The notes under the pieces were generated by a model, which searched no databases, had not been told where the DNA came from, and saw only the letters and a list, made by a program, of their open reading frames with translations. Positions 56,543 to 64,000 of a DNA stretch of 64,000 bases are shown here, in pieces; the first letter of the stretch is position 1, and the number at the start of each line of letters is the position of its first letter. The stretch lies in NCBI RefSeq assembly GCF_003258315.1, contig NZ_CP030032.1, positions 2,395,804 through 2,459,803 of the forward strand, given 5' to 3'. A program made the position numbers and the translations under genes. Source of the DNA: Bradymonas sediminis (lineage in GTDB: Bacteria > Myxococcota_A > Bradymonadia > Bradymonadales > Bradymonadaceae).

Positions 56543-58261
56543 TCAGGGCGTTGAGGAAATAATGGCTGGCTCGCCAACCCCAAAGACCGAAATGGCATGA
56601 ATCGAGACCGTATAGTCCACGTCAGGGTTCAGCCCCTCGATAAGATGCTCGCTGACGGTGGCCTCGTTTATAAGATAGTCGGCAGGGCCATCGACTTGGT
56701 CCGCGGGAGCGATGGTGATGCGGTAGTCGAGAATGGTCGCGCCAACCGGCGCTTCCCACGATAAGGTCGCTCCGGAGTCGGTACGGTGGAGTTCAACCTG
56801 TGTAGGTGCGCCGGGAGGGTCGTGTTGAGGCGACCACTCAACCCCCCTGGCACGCGAGCCGAGAAGTGTCCACTCCTCATCTATTTCCATCGTGCTTCGG
56901 TCAACAATAACAAGATAAGGATTTGTCGAACCTGCGATTGCTATCCTCTGACTATCATGCGACCAGGCAATATCTTGTATACTTGTACTAGGCCAGTCCA
57001 TGGGCCAGCCAGCTATATTCTCCTTGGTGCTAGTGTTAATTACCTGCATCCCGCCACCTGGCGATCCAGAACTAAGTAGGATTAAAAGCTCACCGTCTGG
57101 TGACCAATAAAGATTGGTTATTTCATCAAAAATTAATTCAGGCCAACCTGTATCGATCGTCTTGCTGTCTGCATCAATAATAATATAATCATTACTCATT
57201 CCGGGATGTTCACTGATAGTATAGTGCATAGCGAGCCGCTTTGAGTCTGGCGACCATTGCATATTAGAAATTGCAGATCTAACTCCGTGTTCAAATAGAT
57301 CAGGCCAATCTGATTCAATCTCTTTTGTACGGGAATCCAGTATCGTTAATCGCTCGGGAATATCGCCCGAGTCAATCCCTAAGGCGAATCGGTCGCCATC
57401 GGGCGACCAATCCAGGGCAGCGGTATAAAGACCGGCAAAAACCGGCCAGTCGCGCTCGATTTCTCCCGTTTGTACATTCAAAACGGTATGAACCGCTCGC
57501 CCATCCAATGACAACGAACGGAAGGCCAAGCGATGACTATCCGGCGACCAACTAAAACCATAAAAGCAAAACTCACCAAACTCATCAGAGTATTCAAGGT
57601 AGATTTCCTCTCGGGTTACGCGGTCGAGTAACGCACACCGCCGACCCTTGCCGGCGCTATCAAAAATGGAAACAACTACTTTTGTCCCATCGGGAGACCA
57701 ATTATAGGCGTTAACAACATAATCGACGAGCGAATCCCATCCCAGTGCGGGTCGCTTGCGTATACTATCAAAGATATAATGCGATGAATCGCTTGCCAGA
57801 GATAGCAGCGGGCGCGAGAAAGGGAGAGTACGGAAAATAAAGGGGTCACCAACTTCCATATCGCCAGCAAACGCCTGAATTTCAAAGGAATATCGGATAT
57901 CATTGACCAGGCCACCAAATAAATAGCGGGTCGCCGTCGGCTCGATAATACGCTCGGCTTCGCCCCACATCAGCTCCGCTGGCGAGCCTGTGATACGAAT
58001 ATGGGTAAGAGTATCATTTTGTGGTAAATCCCAACTTATCAGCACCAAACCTTCCAAAGGGTGGACCGAGACGTTTTGCAAGCCAGGACTGACCTCTTCG
58101 ACGTCAGAATCTTCGATTTCACTGCTGTCTACATCGACATCTAAATCGTTCTCTCTGCCTATATCTTCCTGTTCATCATGACTCGCCCCATCCTCTCCAA
58201 TATCTTCCGGTCCACCCGATGGATCTGTACCGGAACAGCTCATCACAAGCAGGCTTGCCAA
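56543..58261 (-). CDS. Fn3 / WD40-like propeller lipoprotein, apparently frameshifted in its signal peptide
   Basis: The open frame (572 residues) begins only at a TTG (58261), inside a lipoprotein signal peptide that ends LLASLLVMSC. A proper ATG with upstream AGGTG lies at 58294-58296 but in another frame. One extra T in the T7 run (58265-58271 on this strand) would join them into a 584-residue protein starting MNSQLRFVVFFLLAS. After an acidic Asp/Glu/Ser linker come a fibronectin-III-like domain (about 62-155), a beta-propeller of about seven PD40-like blades with repeated W-S-P-D-G/S (about 160-470), and a second Fn3 (about 475-572). The base composition is clearly more AT-rich than neighbours, especially 56880-58320, suggesting transfer. 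Function unknown; likely surface-exposed. Confidence 0.7.
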   Translation of the reverse strand: MASLLVMSCSGTDPSGGPEDIGEDGASHDEQEDIGRENDLDVDVDSSEIEDSDVEEVSPGLQNVSVHPLEGLVLISWDLPQNDTLTHIRITGSPAELMWGEAERIIEPTATRYLFGGLVNDIRYSFEIQAFAGDMEVGDPFIFRTLPFSRPLLSLASDSSHYIFDSIRKRPALGWDSLVDYVVNAYNWSPDGTKVVVSIFDSAGKGRRCALLDRVTREEIYLEYSDEFGEFCFYGFSWSPDSHRLAFRSLSLDGRAVHTVLNVQTGEIERDWPVFAGLYTAALDWSPDGDRFALGIDSGDIPERLTILDSRTKEIESDWPDLFEHGVRSAISNMQWSPDSKRLAMHYTISEHPGMSNDYIIIDADSKTIDTGWPELIFDEITNLYWSPDGELLILLSSGSPGGGMQVINTSTKENIAGWPMDWPSTSIQDIAWSHDSQRIAIAGSTNPYLVIVDRSTMEIDEEWTLLGSRARGVEWSPQHDPPGAPTQVELHRTDSGATLSWEAPVGATILDYRITIAPADQVDGPADYLINEATVSEHLIEGLNPDVDYTVSIHAISVFGVGEPAIISSTP

Positions 58262-58364
58262 GAGAAAAAAACAACAAAACGAAGTTGGCTATTCATAATA
58301 GCACCTGAAAAATCATACCAACACGGTTTTTTATAAGACCGCTATGCAATCTTATAAAAAGAAA

Positions 58365-58486
58365 GTAAGCGTTCAGGGGGTCTATAAAGTACGGGGTTGA
58401 AACGCGCTTTTTGAGCATTAATTCTGTTTAAAATGACTCTCAAACCGCGTTTTCACCCTTAAAAAAGCCCCTTACTGAACGCTTAC
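58365..58486 (+). mobile_element. MITE-like element, copy 1
   Basis: A 122-bp non-coding element with perfect 12-bp terminal inverted repeats GTAAGCGTTCAG / CTGAACGCTTAC. It is flanked by the 8-bp direct repeat AAAAGAAA on both sides (58357-58364 and 58487-58494). GTAA ends and 8-bp target duplications are known for the IS66 family, so this may be a non-autonomous IS66-type derivative (inference). Confidence 0.8.
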
Positions 58487-58494
58487 AAAAGAAA

Positions 58495-58613
58495 GTAAAC
58501 GTTCAGTAGGGTGTTTTTAATAACGCCAATGCGGTTTGAGAGCCGTTTATAGCGGAATTAACGCTCAAAAGCCTGTTTCAACCCTATTTTTCGTAGACCC
58601 AGTGAACGGTTAC
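58495..58613 (-). mobile_element. MITE-like element, copy 2, inverted
   Basis: A 119-bp relative of copy 1 in the opposite orientation, with terminal repeats GTAAACGTTCAG / GTGAACGGTTAC and shared interior blocks (GCGGTTTGAGAG; the reverse complement of GAGCATTAATT with one change). It is bounded by AAAAGAAA at 58487-58494 and 58614-58621. The ends are less perfect than in copy 1, suggesting greater age. Together the two elements fill most of the 347-base gap 58297-58643. Confidence 0.8.
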
Positions 58614-58643
58614 AAAAGAAATAATTGTTAAGCCACCTAATAA

Positions 58644-59273
58644 TCACATCCCTATTAACTCGACGCTGATCAGTCCGAATTTAGAGCCATTGGTATTGAT
58701 GTGAATATAAGAAGCTTGAGGAGTAGACGCTGGTATAAGGAAAAATGTGGAAACCTCAAATGAAGTTCCAACCGCGTATGAAGTAGATGTCTGAATGGTG
58801 GCCGTATGAATATTATTGTCATTCACGCCAAACACATCAATATCAACCACTGGCTTCATATTGGCGTGACCGTTTTCAAAATTAAATTTCAATTGAACAG
58901 CATTAAATGAAGCGATACCTGGATCAAATTCATCTGCCAGTACAATTTTATAGTGGGGATGGCCCGAAACAAACTTGCCACTATATGCTCCCCCACTATT
59001 TGCTACAATCTCATACCATGAAGTCGTACTACCATATGAACTTGTCGTGACATAGAACTCAAAATTCGTATTGGGATGACACACCGCGCCATTAATAAAA
59101 TTGGGCGATGTGTCAAAATCCTCGAAGCTCGCCAGCTGACCCGTATAGTCGCAAACGGGGTAAAGAGTACACCTTGGTGTACATAATGGGTCCGCGACTG
59201 CCGTTCAGAAAGAAAGGGCGAAAGACATTACGAAAAACACACAAATACCTAAAAAGACTCTAAAATTAATCAT
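58644..59273 (-). pseudogene. Small secreted protein gene interrupted by TGA after its signal peptide
   Basis: An ATG at 59271-59273, preceded by AGAGGG, opens a 22-residue hydrophobic signal peptide (MINFRVFLGICVFFVMSF...). It then meets an in-frame TGA at 59205-59207. The same frame continues without interruption for 186 codons to a stop at 58644 (TAVADPLCTPRC ... LISVELIGM). Replacing the TGA with a sense codon would give a 209-residue secreted protein with a natural cleavage site (AVA/DP) and a beta-rich body with an even number of early cysteines. A shorter frame from a GTG near 59084 lacks any export signal. The region is AT-rich and unlike the rest of the window. No family recognised. 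Confidence 0.65.
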
Positions 59274-59457
59274 TTTTCCCTCTGAGTTGATTGACACTTA
59301 CGCACTAGCCATATGCGCAGATAATTGTGTCGAAAATTGATACCGAATCCCTACAACAAAGATTATGAAAATGATCTTAGCGAATAAAACATCACCGATC
59401 AAGGACACCCCAAATCATACGTGCGCCCACAAAAAACGATTGCCGCTCAAGCCACGC

Positions 59458-60237
59458 TTATTCTGATTCTTCCAACTGAAGCTTCTTCAGCGTACGCTCC
59501 AACTCATGAAAAATCCCAAACCAGGTCGACTGCTCGCGGCGGTCCAGCCCGGCGCGGGTCAGCACGCTGCGCAGCATGCGCATGATATGGTCGTTGGTGG
59601 GGGTCTTAAAGAACTCGGTGTACCCGATGACGCGCTCGATGAGCGCGTACATATGCTCCATGGCCTCGAGGTTGGCCGGGGGGAATTCGCTGGAGGGGCG
59701 GGCGACGCGCACGTCGGGCTCTTCGACCCCGACGCCGGTGGCGACCCGGAAGACCTCCCACATATTGAGCAGGACGGCCTGGCCGAGGTTAAGCGAGCTA
59801 TAATCGGGGCGGGTGGGGATGGTGATGATGCTATGGCAGCGGTCGATGGCTTCGTTGGTGAGGCCGGCGTCCTCGCGCCCGAAGAGATACGCGACCTTGC
59901 CGGCGCCGCTGGACGCGACTTCGACGGCCTTTAGGGCCGCACCGCGGGGTTCGGTGACGATATGCTCCTGGTGGCGCGCCCGCGCGGTCGTGGCGAGGGC
60001 GTAGACGCAGCCCTCCAGCGCCTCTTCGAGGGTGGCGCAGTGGCGCATCGACTCGATGACGTCCATCGCCTTGGGGGCGCTGATCGAGATGCGCTCCGGA
60101 TCGGCAACGCGCGGGCGCACCAGTCGAATGTCGGTGATCCCGAAATTCTTACACGCCCGCACGGTATTTCCAATATTGATGTCATCCTGTGGCTCCCACA
60201 GGATGACAACGATTTGCTCAAGGTTGGAGACTGCCAC
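59458..60237 (-). CDS. trmJ: tRNA (cytidine/uridine-2'-O-)-methyltransferase TrmJ-like
   Basis: A 259-residue SpoU/TrmH-superfamily enzyme that 2'-O-methylates tRNA, position 32 in the TrmJ group. The knotted SPOUT core has all three motifs: motif 1 DDINIGNTVRACKNFGI, motif 2 VAYLFGREDAGLTNEAI and motif 3 IITIPTRPDYSSLNLGQAV. The C-terminal extension (about 185-259) with ANLEAMEHMYALIERV ... MRMLRSVLTRAGL is typical of TrmJ rather than shorter TrmL. It starts two bases after the ftsZ stop, so it is probably co-transcribed. Substrate assignment relies on family resemblance. Confidence 0.9.
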   Translation of the reverse strand: MAVSNLEQIVVILWEPQDDINIGNTVRACKNFGITDIRLVRPRVADPERISISAPKAMDVIESMRHCATLEEALEGCVYALATTARARHQEHIVTEPRGAALKAVEVASSGAGKVAYLFGREDAGLTNEAIDRCHSIITIPTRPDYSSLNLGQAVLLNMWEVFRVATGVGVEEPDVRVARPSSEFPPANLEAMEHMYALIERVIGYTEFFKTPTNDHIMRMLRSVLTRAGLDRREQSTWFGIFHELERTLKKLQLEESE

Positions 60238-60239
60238 GG

Positions 60240-61535
60240 TTATCCGTCTTTATGCTGTTTGGGCTTTCGCAGGAAGGTCGGCACGTCCATTTGCTCTTCC
60301 TCGGTGGGGGTGAGCCCGCCGGTGGTCGGGCGCACGGTGCCGCCGCTGGGGGTGCGGATGAAGCTGGCGCGGCGGTCGTCTTGCTCGGCGGCCTCGCGCG
60401 GCTGGGCCTCGTAGGTGCCGGTGGTGATATGGCGACGACGCTCGTACTCGTCGCTGGCGTCGCGCGGGTGTACCGCGGGCGAGGCGGCGATCTCGGCGCG
60501 CATCGGGCGCGTGATGCGCGCGGCGGGGCGCTGCTGTTGGGCGGCGGCCTGCTGTGCGTCGAGCGCGCGCTGACGGCTCTGCTCAAACCCGGTGGCGATG
60601 ACCGTGATCTGAATCTCGTCGCGCATCTCTTCGGCGATGACGTTGCCGAAGATGATATGCGCGTCTTCGTCGGTGACGGCTTCGATGAAGCTGGCCGCGT
60701 CGTTGATCTCTTTGAGCGTGAGGTCGTAGCCGCCGGTGATATTGATCAGGATGCCGGTCGCGCCCTCGATGGAGACGTCTTCGAGCAGCGGCGAGGAAAC
60801 GGCCATTTCGGCGGCGGCGAGTGCGCGGTCCGGGCCGCTCGCGCGTCCGGTGCCCATCAGGGCCATGCCCTTGCCGTTCATAATCGTGCGCACGTCGGCA
60901 AAGTCGACGTTGACCATACCGCGAATCGTGATGAGGTCACTGATTCCCTGGACCGCGTGCAGCAGGACCTCGTCGGCCATCTTAAAGGCGTCGAGGATCG
61001 TGGTGTCATCGCCGGAAATAGCGAGCAGGCGCTGGTTGGGAATGGTGATCAGCGTGTCGACGGCCGCGGCGAGGTTCTCGATGCCCTTCTCGGCCTGACG
61101 GCGGCGGCGACGCCCTTCGAAGTTGAAGGGTTTGGTCACGACGCCGACGGTCAGGGCGCCGAGCTCACGCGCGATATTCGCGATCACCGGAGCCGCACCG
61201 GTCCCGGTGCCGCCGCCCATACCCGCGGTCACGAAGACCATATCCGCGCCGGCCAGGACTTCTTCGATGCGCGCCTGGTCCTCGAGCGCGGAGCTGTGGC
61301 CGACCTCGGGATTTGCCCCGGCGCCCAGCCCCTTGGTCAGGTTGCCGCCGAGCTGGATTTTGGTCGGCGCGAAGTTATTCTCCAGCGCCTGCATATCCGT
61401 GTTGGCGGCCACAAACTCGACGTTATCGATCCCTTCGGCGATCATCGTGTTGATGGCGTTTCCGCCTCCGCCACCGACACCAATAACCTTGATACGGGCC
61501 GATTCTGGGAGCATGTCGTCATCAAATTCAAGCAT
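60240..61535 (-). CDS. ftsZ: Cell division protein FtsZ
   Basis: Tubulin-like GTPase that forms the division ring. At 431 residues it has the GTP-binding signature [12 protein letters not shown], the early glycine loop [15 protein letters not shown], the T7 synergy loop around MVNVDFADV, and a C-terminal variable linker (about 320-410) rich in Gln/Ala/Arg. The conserved C-terminal peptide [15 protein letters not shown], which docks on FtsA and other partners, is intact. It is downstream of ftsQ and ftsA. The 159-base gap to ftsA may hold a promoter. Confidence 0.98.
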   Translation of the reverse strand: MLEFDDDMLPESARIKVIGVGGGGGNAINTMIAEGIDNVEFVAANTDMQALENNFAPTKIQLGGNLTKGLGAGANPEVGHSSALEDQARIEEVLAGADMVFVTAGMGGGTGTGAAPVIANIARELGALTVGVVTKPFNFEGRRRRRQAEKGIENLAAAVDTLITIPNQRLLAISGDDTTILDAFKMADEVLLHAVQGISDLITIRGMVNVDFADVRTIMNGKGMALMGTGRASGPDRALAAAEMAVSSPLLEDVSIEGATGILINITGGYDLTLKEINDAASFIEAVTDEDAHIIFGNVIAEEMRDEIQITVIATGFEQSRQRALDAQQAAAQQQRPAARITRPMRAEIAASPAVHPRDASDEYERRRHITTGTYEAQPREAAEQDDRRASFIRTPSGGTVRPTTGGLTPTEEEQMDVPTFLRKPKQHKDG

Positions 61536-61694
61536 TTTAGGGAACTCCGATGAGCTGTTTTAAAAGGGTATCTACGTCTACGTCGCGCCCCGGCGTGAGG
61601 CGGTGCGCGAAGATAGCATCCGGACGGGCCGCCTTCAAGAGCGTCCTGGGATTTCGATAGCCGAAATCATCAAGATCCGCTCCATATATTGGGC

Positions 61695-62921
61695 TTAGAA
61701 CATGTCCGAAAACCACTGGCCTACGCGGGCGGTAAAGCGCCGGTAAAAGCCGGTTTCTTCGGCGCAGTAGGCGTCAATATCGGGTTCTTTTGCCCCGTGC
61801 AAGACAAGACCTACGCCGGTGGCGAATTTGGGATTTCGAACGACATCGACCAACCCGCCCACGCCGCCGGGCACGCCGCGGCGCACGGGCAAGCCGAGGA
61901 TTTCCTCGGCCAATTCGGGCATGCTCTCAAGGATGGTCGTCCCACCAGTGATAACCACACCGCTGGTGAGTTGATCCTCGAAGCCCGAGTTCTTCAGCTC
62001 GCGGCCGACATAGGCGAAGATCTCTTCGACGCGCGGCTCGATGATCTCGCTGAGGATCTGGCGGCTCAGGATGCGCGGGGGACGCCCGCCGACCGAGGGA
62101 ACCTCGATGGTCTCTTCGGCGCCGACGCGTCCGGTCATGGCGCAGCCGTATTTTTGCTTGATGCGCTCGGCCTCGGCCATCGGGGTGCGCAGGCCGACCG
62201 CGATATCATTGGTCAGGTGGTTGCCGCCGATCGACAGGACCGCGGTGTGGACCAGGCTGCCCTTGCTATAAATCGCGATATCGGTGGTGCCGCCGCCGAC
62301 GTCGACCACGGCGATGCCCAATTCCTTCTCGTCTTCGCTCAGGACGGCTTCGGAGCTGGCGAGCGGCTCGAGGACGATGTCGGCAACATCGAGCCCGCAG
62401 GCGTTGGCGCATTTGACGATATTACGAGCGCTGGTGACCGACGCGGTCACCATATGCACGCTGGACTCAAGGCGCACGCCGGTCATGCCCAGCGGCTCTT
62501 TGATGCCTTCCTGGTCGTCGATGATATATTCACGCGGGATGACGTGAATCACCTGACGGTCCATCGGCATGGCGACGGCGCGGGCGGCGTCCACGACGCG
62601 CGCCAGGTCTTCGCGGGAGACCTCTTTATCTTTGATCGCGACGATGCCGCGCGAGTTAAAGCCTTTAACGTGGCCGCCGGCGATGCCGGCGTAGACGCGG
62701 TTGACCTCGCAGCCCGCCATAAGCTCGGCTTCCTCGACGGCTTTGCCGATCGAGTCGATGGTGGCGTCAATATTGATGACCACGCCCTTTCGAAGCCCGG
62801 TCGACGGATGGGTACCGATCCCGATCACGTCGATTCCGTGTTCACCGACCTCGCCGATGATGCACGCAATCTTGGTCGTTCCAATATCCAGCCCAACAAC
62901 AATTTTATCCCGATTTCGCAT
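61695..62921 (-). CDS. ftsA: Cell division protein FtsA
   Basis: Actin-like ATPase that tethers FtsZ to the membrane. About 408 residues from the ATG at 62921, which places KIVVGLDIGTTKIACIIGE at the usual distance; a GTG at 62966 would add 15 residues. ATP-site motifs include VVDVGGGTTDIAIY and VITGGTTILESM. The SHS2-type subdomain (1C) is seen around GSSVHMVTASVTSARNI. The last residues (VGQWFSDMF) are amphipathic, as in the membrane-targeting sequence. It is preceded by ftsQ with a 154-base gap. Confidence 0.96.
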   Translation of the reverse strand: MRNRDKIVVGLDIGTTKIACIIGEVGEHGIDVIGIGTHPSTGLRKGVVINIDATIDSIGKAVEEAELMAGCEVNRVYAGIAGGHVKGFNSRGIVAIKDKEVSREDLARVVDAARAVAMPMDRQVIHVIPREYIIDDQEGIKEPLGMTGVRLESSVHMVTASVTSARNIVKCANACGLDVADIVLEPLASSEAVLSEDEKELGIAVVDVGGGTTDIAIYSKGSLVHTAVLSIGGNHLTNDIAVGLRTPMAEAERIKQKYGCAMTGRVGAEETIEVPSVGGRPPRILSRQILSEIIEPRVEEIFAYVGRELKNSGFEDQLTSGVVITGGTTILESMPELAEEILGLPVRRGVPGGVGGLVDVVRNPKFATGVGLVLHGAKEPDIDAYCAEETGFYRRFTARVGQWFSDMF

Positions 62922-63075
62922 CTCGCTACCGTCCTTGGTTGCGACGTCCTGCGGGTGGCCGAGCACCTGCAGTTGCCTAATTCATATGATAATAAATAAT
63001 TCGCTAAATATTTTTCTGGCACCCGCCTCAGGGCCGACGCGTCGAGCGCCTGGCGAGCCAGTCAGTCTCTAAATT

Positions 63076-63981
63076 TCACGGCGCCCCTCCCAGGCCCACT
63101 TTTTCTCCGTAGCGTTGCCCTACCGCCACACGACTCAAATCCGTTTCCTGGTCGATTAAGATATAATCGACCTCCATGGCGCGCTCGACGATTGACCGCT
63201 GCACCACCTTCAAGCGCTCCAACCGCTGGCGATAGCGCCCTCTTCCCAGCCGTATCTCAATGCCGGTGTCGGCGCTCACCAGGCTCAACCCGAGCGTCGT
63301 GTCGACATGAATCTCGCTGAGCGGCTCCCACTCCGAGAAGCCCATCTCTTCGTAGAGACTCGCGACCTCCATGGCCTCCAAAAACACCGCCTTATCCACC
63401 AACGTCAGCGTGGACGGCCGGGCCGACGCTTCGCTCGAATCGTCCTGCTTTCGCGTGACCTCAAGGCCGCTGATCATCGGCAGGTGAAGAAACGCGTTGA
63501 GGGAATCCCCAGGCTCGATGGTGTCGAAGATATCACCGTCTTCACTGATAAGACGGTAGCGCTCGCCGACCAGCACCGCGACCGGGGTGTATTCGGCCAG
63601 CGTCACCTGCACCGTATTGGGCAGTCGACGCTCCACCTCGACCTCGCGCACCCAGGGGTGCCCGGCGATCGAGGCGCGCGTGCGCTCCAGATCAATATCA
63701 AAGATATTTCGCCCGGGCCGAAGCCCGGCTTTCTTGAGGAGCGGCTCGCGCTCAACATGAGCGAGCCCGCTGACGGTGATTTCTGAGAGCTCGAAGTATG
63801 TGCCGGAGACGGTGCTCAGGTAAGCTTGGAAGATCCCGAAGGGTACGCCGATCGCAACGGCCGCTAAAAAGACCAGGGGCAATAGCTTGCGCCCCAGGCC
63901 GATAAAGCGTTCACCAACCGACTCGACACGTTGTCGCATAGGTCGGCGTTTGCGGTTTTTGGGGCGGATACCAAACATCAA
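63076..63981 (-). CDS. ftsQ: Cell division protein FtsQ/DivIB
   Basis: A 301-residue bitopic inner-membrane protein. A basic cytoplasmic start (RPKNRKRRPMRQR) and one membrane segment (about 34-55) lead to a POTRA domain (about 62-132: FELSEITVSGLAHVEREPLL ... GHPWVREVEVERRLPNTVQV), then the FtsQ beta domain to about residue 275 (EYTPVAVLVGERYRLISEDGDIF). It scaffolds FtsB/FtsL and other divisome parts. The first codon may be 63981 or the next ATG three bases in. The window ends 19 bases upstream, so its promoter and upstream neighbours are not visible. Confidence 0.93.
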   Translation of the reverse strand: MMFGIRPKNRKRRPMRQRVESVGERFIGLGRKLLPLVFLAAVAIGVPFGIFQAYLSTVSGTYFELSEITVSGLAHVEREPLLKKAGLRPGRNIFDIDLERTRASIAGHPWVREVEVERRLPNTVQVTLAEYTPVAVLVGERYRLISEDGDIFDTIEPGDSLNAFLHLPMISGLEVTRKQDDSSEASARPSTLTLVDKAVFLEAMEVASLYEEMGFSEWEPLSEIHVDTTLGLSLVSADTGIEIRLGRGRYRQRLERLKVVQRSIVERAMEVDYILIDQETDLSRVAVGQRYGEKVGLGGAP

Positions 63982-64000
63982 CTTCTTCCGTAAAGCTACA

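Noticed and set aside
59205-59207. TGA as a selenocysteine codon
   Set aside because: It falls at the end of a signal peptide, no catalytic context is present and no SECIS-like hairpin was seen immediately downstream.

Overview
The window reads as a chromosome segment of a GC-rich Gram-negative bacterium, most likely a delta-proteobacterial relative (Myxococcota or Bradymonadota-like; this assignment is inference from gene content). Pointers are the many Cys-rich secreted lipoproteins, a TamA/TamB pair, a MYXO-CTERM-like sorting segment, a Pfa-like megasynthase, and a strong codon context habit (codons ending in T before ATC, codons ending in A before TTG/TTC). No rRNA, tRNA or CRISPR array was seen.

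Layout. 1-6248 (+): ybbR/cdaR (cut by the window start), glmM, pdxJ, a bifunctional NAD(P)HX repair gene, and a lipoprotein/beta-barrel fusion gene. 6565-15661 (-): tamB, tamA and a DUF4105 (Lnb N-terminal-like) membrane protein in one transcription unit. 15906-20715 (+): a lipoprotein with a degenerate metallophosphoesterase fold, and an AsmA-like/GT51 peptidoglycan glycosyltransferase fusion. 20802-22469: a coiled-coil protein (-) and an MBL-fold hydrolase (+). 22887-34369 (+): the centrepiece, a 3108-residue iterative synthase (KS-AT-ACPx3-KS-KR-DH-PPTase) translationally coupled to a biotin carrier protein and followed by an acyl-CoA carboxylase carboxyltransferase. All three ACPs carry Thr where Ser normally takes the phosphopantetheine arm. 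The operon supplies its own PPTase and two of the three carboxylase parts, so it looks nearly self-sufficient for making and using malonyl-type extender units; no enoyl reductase is encoded, which points to a polyene-type chain or to a reductase elsewhere.

34591-37531 (+): two tandem RCC1-like lipoproteins. 38018-41310: a TraB-family membrane protein, a very acidic TonB-like protein (-) and a small Cys-rich lipoprotein. 41549-49554 (+): a GNAT acetyltransferase, a BlaI/M56 regulator pair, and a CzcCBA-type metal efflux system. 50104-56474 (+): a lipoprotein, a zinc-ribbon/AAA/TPR protein and a Cys-rich PPC-type lipoprotein.

56543-59273 (-) is an AT-richer island holding two secreted-protein genes, each broken near its signal peptide (a one-base shortfall in a T7 run; an in-frame TGA), with two inverted MITE-like elements between them flanked by three copies of an 8-bp direct repeat. 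59458-63981 (-) is the division cluster ftsQ, ftsA, ftsZ, trmJ.

Three intergenic arrays with about 42-bp periodicity (6300-6480, 37646-37852, 49697-49990) stand out; the last two share a core sequence.
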